From NCBI GenBank assembly GCA_021735445.1, contig JAIPHA010000001.1, positions 88,396-129,989 on the forward strand: a DNA stretch of 41,594 bases, read 5' to 3'. Position 1 is the stretch's first letter. Each line of letters starts with the position of its first letter. Positions 38,738-41,594 of the stretch are shown in pieces. A program made the position numbers and the translations under genes. The DNA comes from Candidatus Omnitrophota bacterium (GTDB taxonomy: Bacteria > Omnitrophota > Gorgyraeia > Duberdicusellales > 4484-171). A model generated the notes under the pieces. That model ran no database searches. It saw nothing but the letters and a program-made list of their open reading frames with translations, and was not told where the DNA came from.

Positions 38738-39460
38738 ATGGAGAGGCTTCAGGTAACAGTAAAAAAACGCCAAGAAAACGGCAAGCAAGCCGCTAAGAAA
38801 TTAAGGGACGGGGGATTTATCCCGGCTGTAATTTACGGAAAAGATTTTAATAACGCAATAAGCATTCCTTCCGATGGGTTTAAGTTGTTAAGGGATATCC
38901 ATTTTTCCGAAAGTACGGTTATAGATTTAACTATCGAGGGAAGTAAGGAATCAGATTCAATTCCGGTTTTAGTTAAAGATGTTCAGTATCATCCTTTAAC
39001 AGATAAGGTAATCCATATCGATTTGCTCAAAGTATCTCTGAAGAAAAAAATTACAGTTCATATCCCTCTGGTGCTAAAGGGCGAGGCCCAGGGTAAAGAG
39101 GAAGGTGCGGTGCTTGAGCAGATATTAAGAGAGGTAGAAGTTGAAGGATTTCCTTTGAATATTCCGGAAAATATCGAGGTTGATATTTCCGGGCTTGAAA
39201 TCGGACATTCGCTCCATGTGGAAAATATTCCATCTCCGGAAGGTGTGGAAATAGTAACAGAGCCAACGGCAACTATTGCGACCCTGGTGGTTAAGAAAGA
39301 AGAAGAACCCGAAGAAGAGGAGCTGGCCGAGGAGGCTCCGGGTGAACCAGAAGTAATAAAGGAGAAAAAGGAAGAAGCCGGAGAAGAAAAAGAGGGCCAA
39401 CAGGCTGAAGGCAAACCAGAAAAAGAAAGCGGTAAAAAAGAAGGCCAGGGAGAGAAATAA
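38738..39460 (+). CDS. rplY: 50S ribosomal protein bL25 (CTC/TL5 form)
   Basis: This protein binds 5S rRNA in the large subunit. Residues 1-95 form the L25 domain (KLRDGGFIPAVIYGKD, VLVKDVQYHPLTDKVIHIDL). Residues 96-185 form the second beta domain of CTC-type proteins (HIPLVLKGEAQGKEEGAVLEQ and VDISGLEIGHSLHVENI). The last 50 or so residues are a low-complexity Glu/Lys-rich tail. AAAGGAGGA precedes the ATG. The position between prs and pth is the conserved one. Confidence 0.94.
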   Translation: MERLQVTVKKRQENGKQAAKKLRDGGFIPAVIYGKDFNNAISIPSDGFKLLRDIHFSESTVIDLTIEGSKESDSIPVLVKDVQYHPLTDKVIHIDLLKVSLKKKITVHIPLVLKGEAQGKEEGAVLEQILREVEVEGFPLNIPENIEVDISGLEIGHSLHVENIPSPEGVEIVTEPTATIATLVVKKEEEPEEEELAEEAPGEPEVIKEKKEEAGEEKEGQQAEGKPEKESGKKEGQGEK

Positions 39461-39481
39461 TTTTTTCCTTTAACAGCAAAG

Positions 39482-40042
39482 ATGCCATTGAAAATCATAG
39501 CAGGGTTAGGTAATCCAGGCAAGAAATATTCAGAAAATAGGCATAATATAGGTTTTAAAGTTATTGACCGGCTGGCACGCGATTACCATATAAAGCTAAA
39601 AAGAAGTATTCGCTTAAAATCTTGGCTAGGTGAGTTAAAAACAGCTTCGGGCTGTTTTCTCTTGGTTAAGCCCAAGACATATATGAACAATTCTGGGTTT
39701 TGCCTGGAGAAGGTTATGGCTAAGCATCGAGCCGGGCTTCGAGATTTGCTGATTATTTATGATGATGCTGATTTGAATTTTGGAGTGTTAAGGGTAAAAA
39801 AAAGCGGATCCGCCGGCGGGCAGAGAGGCATGGAATCGATAATCAATATGCTGGGAACAAAAGAAATTAGCCGGTTAAGAATTGGAGTAGGCAAGCCAGC
39901 CGAGAGAGATTTGGCTGATTATATTTTATCCGATTTTTCGCAAGAAGAAAAAGGAAAATTAAAAACAATTCTTGATAAAGCAGCAGAGGTTTCCTTAGAG
40001 TGGTTTAAGGATAAAGAAGAAAAAACGATTAGGATTGATTAA
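39482..40042 (+). CDS. pth: Peptidyl-tRNA hydrolase
   Basis: This enzyme frees tRNA from peptidyl-tRNA dropped by ribosomes. GLGNPGKKYSENRHNIGF contains the catalytic His, KPKTYMNNSG the tRNA/peptide contact, and IIYDDADLNFG the acidic partner. RLRIGVGKP follows. The GSAGGQRGMESI loop has Gln-Arg where E. coli has His-Asn, a substitution also seen in other phyla. At 186 residues it is standard. It is followed after 12 bases by rpsF. Confidence 0.95.
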   Translation: MPLKIIAGLGNPGKKYSENRHNIGFKVIDRLARDYHIKLKRSIRLKSWLGELKTASGCFLLVKPKTYMNNSGFCLEKVMAKHRAGLRDLLIIYDDADLNFGVLRVKKSGSAGGQRGMESIINMLGTKEISRLRIGVGKPAERDLADYILSDFSQEEKGKLKTILDKAAEVSLEWFKDKEEKTIRID

Positions 40043-40054
40043 TAGGAGGTTAGA

Positions 40055-40399
40055 GTGGAGCGTAATTATGAATGTATGCTTATTTTGAGGCCGGACATCC
40101 CGGAAGCTGAGCGGGAAAAGGTGGCTAATCAGATTGGAGAGAAAATTAAAGAACTTAAAGGACAGGTAAAAAAATCTGTTGTTTGGCGGAATTTACGCGA
40201 TTTTCATTATTTTTTAAGAAGTAAAGGAGCAGAGAGAACTAAATATTATAAGGGTTCTTATTGGTTGATCGAGTTTATTTTACCTACAGAAGAACTTGAT
40301 GATTTAAAAGAGGTTATAAGGCTGGAAGAGAACATTTTAAGAAGCCTTATTTTGAATAAAGAAAACGATAAGGTAAATATACCAGAAAGCAAAATGTAA
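40055..40399 (+). CDS. rpsF: 30S ribosomal protein bS6
   Basis: It starts with GTG after a TAGGAGGT box. YECMLILRPDIPEAE, VWRNLRDFHYFL and KYYKGSYWLIEFI define bS6, which pairs with bS18 on the platform of the small subunit. Its 114 residues are normal, and no poly-Glu tail is present. It opens the rpsF-ssb-rpsR-rplI cluster. Confidence 0.94.
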   Translation: MERNYECMLILRPDIPEAEREKVANQIGEKIKELKGQVKKSVVWRNLRDFHYFLRSKGAERTKYYKGSYWLIEFILPTEELDDLKEVIRLEENILRSLILNKENDKVNIPESKM

Positions 40400-40432
40400 T
40401 CTAGTTGATTGGTTAATTAGAGGAGGAAAACT

Positions 40433-40855
40433 ATGGCGAGTTTAAATAAGGTGTTTTTATTAGGTAATTTAACCAGAGACCCTGAGTTACGTTATACTCC
40501 CGGAGGAACTCCGGTTACAACTCTTGGATTGGCAGTTAACAGAGTTTATAAATCTAAAGATGGCCAGAGCCAGCAAGATACCTGCTTTGTAAATGTGGTT
40601 GTTTGGAGCCAGATGGCAGAAGTTTCCAACCAATACCTCCAGAAAGGAAGGTTGATTTTGGTCGAAGGCAGGTTGCAGTTTCGCAGCTGGGAAAATCAAC
40701 AGGGCCAGAAAAGAAATGTGATTGAGGTGGTGGCAACTAATATTCAGTTTTTACCGCAAGGCGGTTCTCAGAGCCAAGCTGAGCCAGAAAAAAAAGAAAC
40801 TGAGAAAGTAGTTAATTTAGAAGACGAAGATAATAACTTAGGAGAGGCGATATAA
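40433..40855 (+). CDS. ssb: Single-stranded DNA-binding protein
   Basis: The OB-fold is clear: [20 protein letters not shown] at the start, then [21 protein letters not shown] and [16 protein letters not shown]. It coats single-stranded DNA in replication and repair. The C-terminal tail is short and acidic ([12 protein letters not shown]) and lacks the Asp-Ile-Pro-Phe tip that recruits partner proteins in most bacteria. AGAGGAGG precedes the ATG. It ends one base before rpsR. Confidence 0.94.
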   Translation: MASLNKVFLLGNLTRDPELRYTPGGTPVTTLGLAVNRVYKSKDGQSQQDTCFVNVVVWSQMAEVSNQYLQKGRLILVEGRLQFRSWENQQGQKRNVIEVVATNIQFLPQGGSQSQAEPEKKETEKVVNLEDEDNNLGEAI

Positions 40856-40856
40856 T

Positions 40857-41102
40857 ATGGCTAAAAAAAGTAAAAAGCAAAGCAGGCAAAAGATAACCCG
40901 GTTTAAGAAAAATTGTATATTTTGTAAAAAGGAATTGGGGATCGATTATAAAGATATCGATTTGGTAAAAAAATATCTTACCAACCGAGGCAAAATAAAA
41001 TCTCGCCGGATTACCGGAGTTTGCGCAAAACATCAACGCAAGCTGACTAAAGAAATTCAGAGGGCGAGATTTTTGAATTTATTACCTTATGTAGTTAAGT
41101 AA
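40857..41102 (+). CDS. rpsR: 30S ribosomal protein bS18
   Basis: [31 protein letters not shown] is split here as the bS18 core: [13 protein letters not shown] and [15 protein letters not shown]. Cys pair CIFC near residue 20 plus the later Cys and His could bind zinc, as in the cysteine-containing bS18 forms. Its length of 81 residues is normal. Confidence 0.95.
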   Translation: MAKKSKKQSRQKITRFKKNCIFCKKELGIDYKDIDLVKKYLTNRGKIKSRRITGVCAKHQRKLTKEIQRARFLNLLPYVVK

Positions 41103-41119
41103 GGGAGGGGCAAAAATCT

Positions 41120-41566
41120 ATGAAAATTATTCTTCTTAAAAGTGTGGAAAATTTAGGCAAGGAAGGGGATCTGGCCCAAGTCAAAGATGGTTACGGGCGA
41201 AATTATCTTATCCCTAAGAAGATAGCTTTACCGGTTACGCCGGGAAACTTAAAAAAAGTTGACCAGCTAAAATCCGAAAGGGCCAAGAAAGAAAAGAAAA
41301 AAGAAGAGGGCCTGGCTAATTTAAGCAAGAAAATCGAAGACTTATCTTTGACCATTACTACCGAAGCCAAAGACGATGATACTCTTTACGGAAATATTGG
41401 CCAAGCGCAAATTTTGAAGTTATTAAAGGAAAAGGAAGAGATAGAGTTACCTAAAGATAAGATCTCTTTAGAAAAACCTATTGATAAGTTAGGGGCTTAT
41501 AAGGTGCCTGTAAAGATAGGAAAAGATTTTGAACCTATTCTGCGCTTGTGGGTTGTGAGAAAATAA
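41120..41566 (+). CDS. rplI: 50S ribosomal protein bL9
   Basis: The N-terminal RNA-binding domain has VENLGKEGDLAQVKDGYGRNYL. A long Lys/Glu helix links it to the C-terminal domain (TLYGNIGQAQILKLL and GAYKVPVKI). The 148 residues are normal. AGGGAGGGG lies upstream of the ATG. Confidence 0.95.
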   Translation: MKIILLKSVENLGKEGDLAQVKDGYGRNYLIPKKIALPVTPGNLKKVDQLKSERAKKEKKKEEGLANLSKKIEDLSLTITTEAKDDDTLYGNIGQAQILKLLKEKEEIELPKDKISLEKPIDKLGAYKVPVKIGKDFEPILRLWVVRK

Positions 41567-41575
41567 AATAAACTT

Positions 41576-41594
41576 ATGGATTCCAAGAGCCCGG
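41576..41594 (+). CDS. Start of a further gene, cut by the window edge
   Basis: An ATG 9 bases after rplI opens a frame reading MDSKSP to the edge. In many genomes dnaB follows rplI, so this may be the replicative helicase, but the six codons cannot show it. Confidence 0.25.

Noticed and set aside
39058-39522. Minus-strand Ser-rich frames opposite the rplY tail
   Set aside because: Produced by the Glu/Lys-rich codons of the bL25 tail on the other strand.
1-41594. CRISPR arrays, rRNA genes, toxin-antitoxin or phage modules
   Set aside because: No regularly spaced repeats, no rRNA-like sequence and no pair of small toxin/antitoxin genes were seen; the GemA-like gene is isolated.

Overview
The window is AT-rich chromosomal DNA of a bacterium with densely packed, mostly co-directional genes. 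The gene set resembles genomes of uncultured lineages such as Omnitrophota (formerly OP3): a NodU-type carbamoyltransferase with DUF5989 and SxtJ-like micro-genes, a SpoVG carrying a zinc ribbon, a 30-residue COX24/AURKAIP1-like basic protein, a two-subunit transketolase and a REP-associated transposase. That placement is inference from family composition; no rRNA or other phylogenetic marker was tested.

Bases 1-22,500 form a surface-polysaccharide locus. It opens with the end of a radical SAM gene, followed by a glutaminase/sugar-amidotransferase fusion, a NodB-type polysaccharide deacetylase, a dolichol-phosphate-mannose-synthase-like glycosyltransferase and a sugar epimerase. Next is a carbamoyltransferase unit (DUF5989, SxtJ-like, carbamoyltransferase), a convergent SGNH/TPR protein, a GT39 integral-membrane glycosyltransferase and a second carbamoyltransferase. 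The locus ends with a secreted unknown, five soluble glycosyltransferases, a UDP-galactopyranose-mutase-like flavoprotein, a WecA/TagO-type initiating phosphotransferase, an O-antigen polymerase/ligase and a second epimerase. Together they would charge a lipid carrier, extend and modify a sugar chain (amidation, deacetylation, carbamoylation) and polymerise or attach it. No flippase, chain-length regulator or exosortase is in the window.

Bases 22,500-30,200 hold short units: a type IV pilin-like gene with a structured leader, an inositol-monophosphatase gene paired with a Mu GemA/Gp16-like gene, a GH65 phosphorylase with a GT4 glycosyltransferase, a DJ-1/PfpI gene on the minus strand, a MarC-family protein and a cysteine-containing permease.

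Bases 30,200-35,400 carry hisG, the tiny COX24-like gene, a TPR lipoprotein-like or periplasmic protein, the two transketolase subunits, ispE and spoVG, with long gene overlaps. A tRNA-Gln, a duplicated tRNA 3' end and a complete REP-associated transposase element with terminal inverted repeats sit between spoVG and glmU. The window ends in the conserved housekeeping series glmU-prs-rplY-pth-rpsF-ssb-rpsR-rplI, with a further start codon at the edge.

The most notable signals are five. (1) An 81-bp element upstream of the GT39 gene shares the terminal repeat and the exact promoter offset of the transposase element 27 kb away. (2) SpoVG has a four-cysteine zinc ribbon inside its conserved fold. 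(3) A fossil 3' end of a second radical SAM gene lies behind the second carbamoyltransferase. (4) A phage-type GemA protein is in a cellular operon. (5) A 28-bp tRNA-Gln 3'-end repeat looks like an attachment-site scar.
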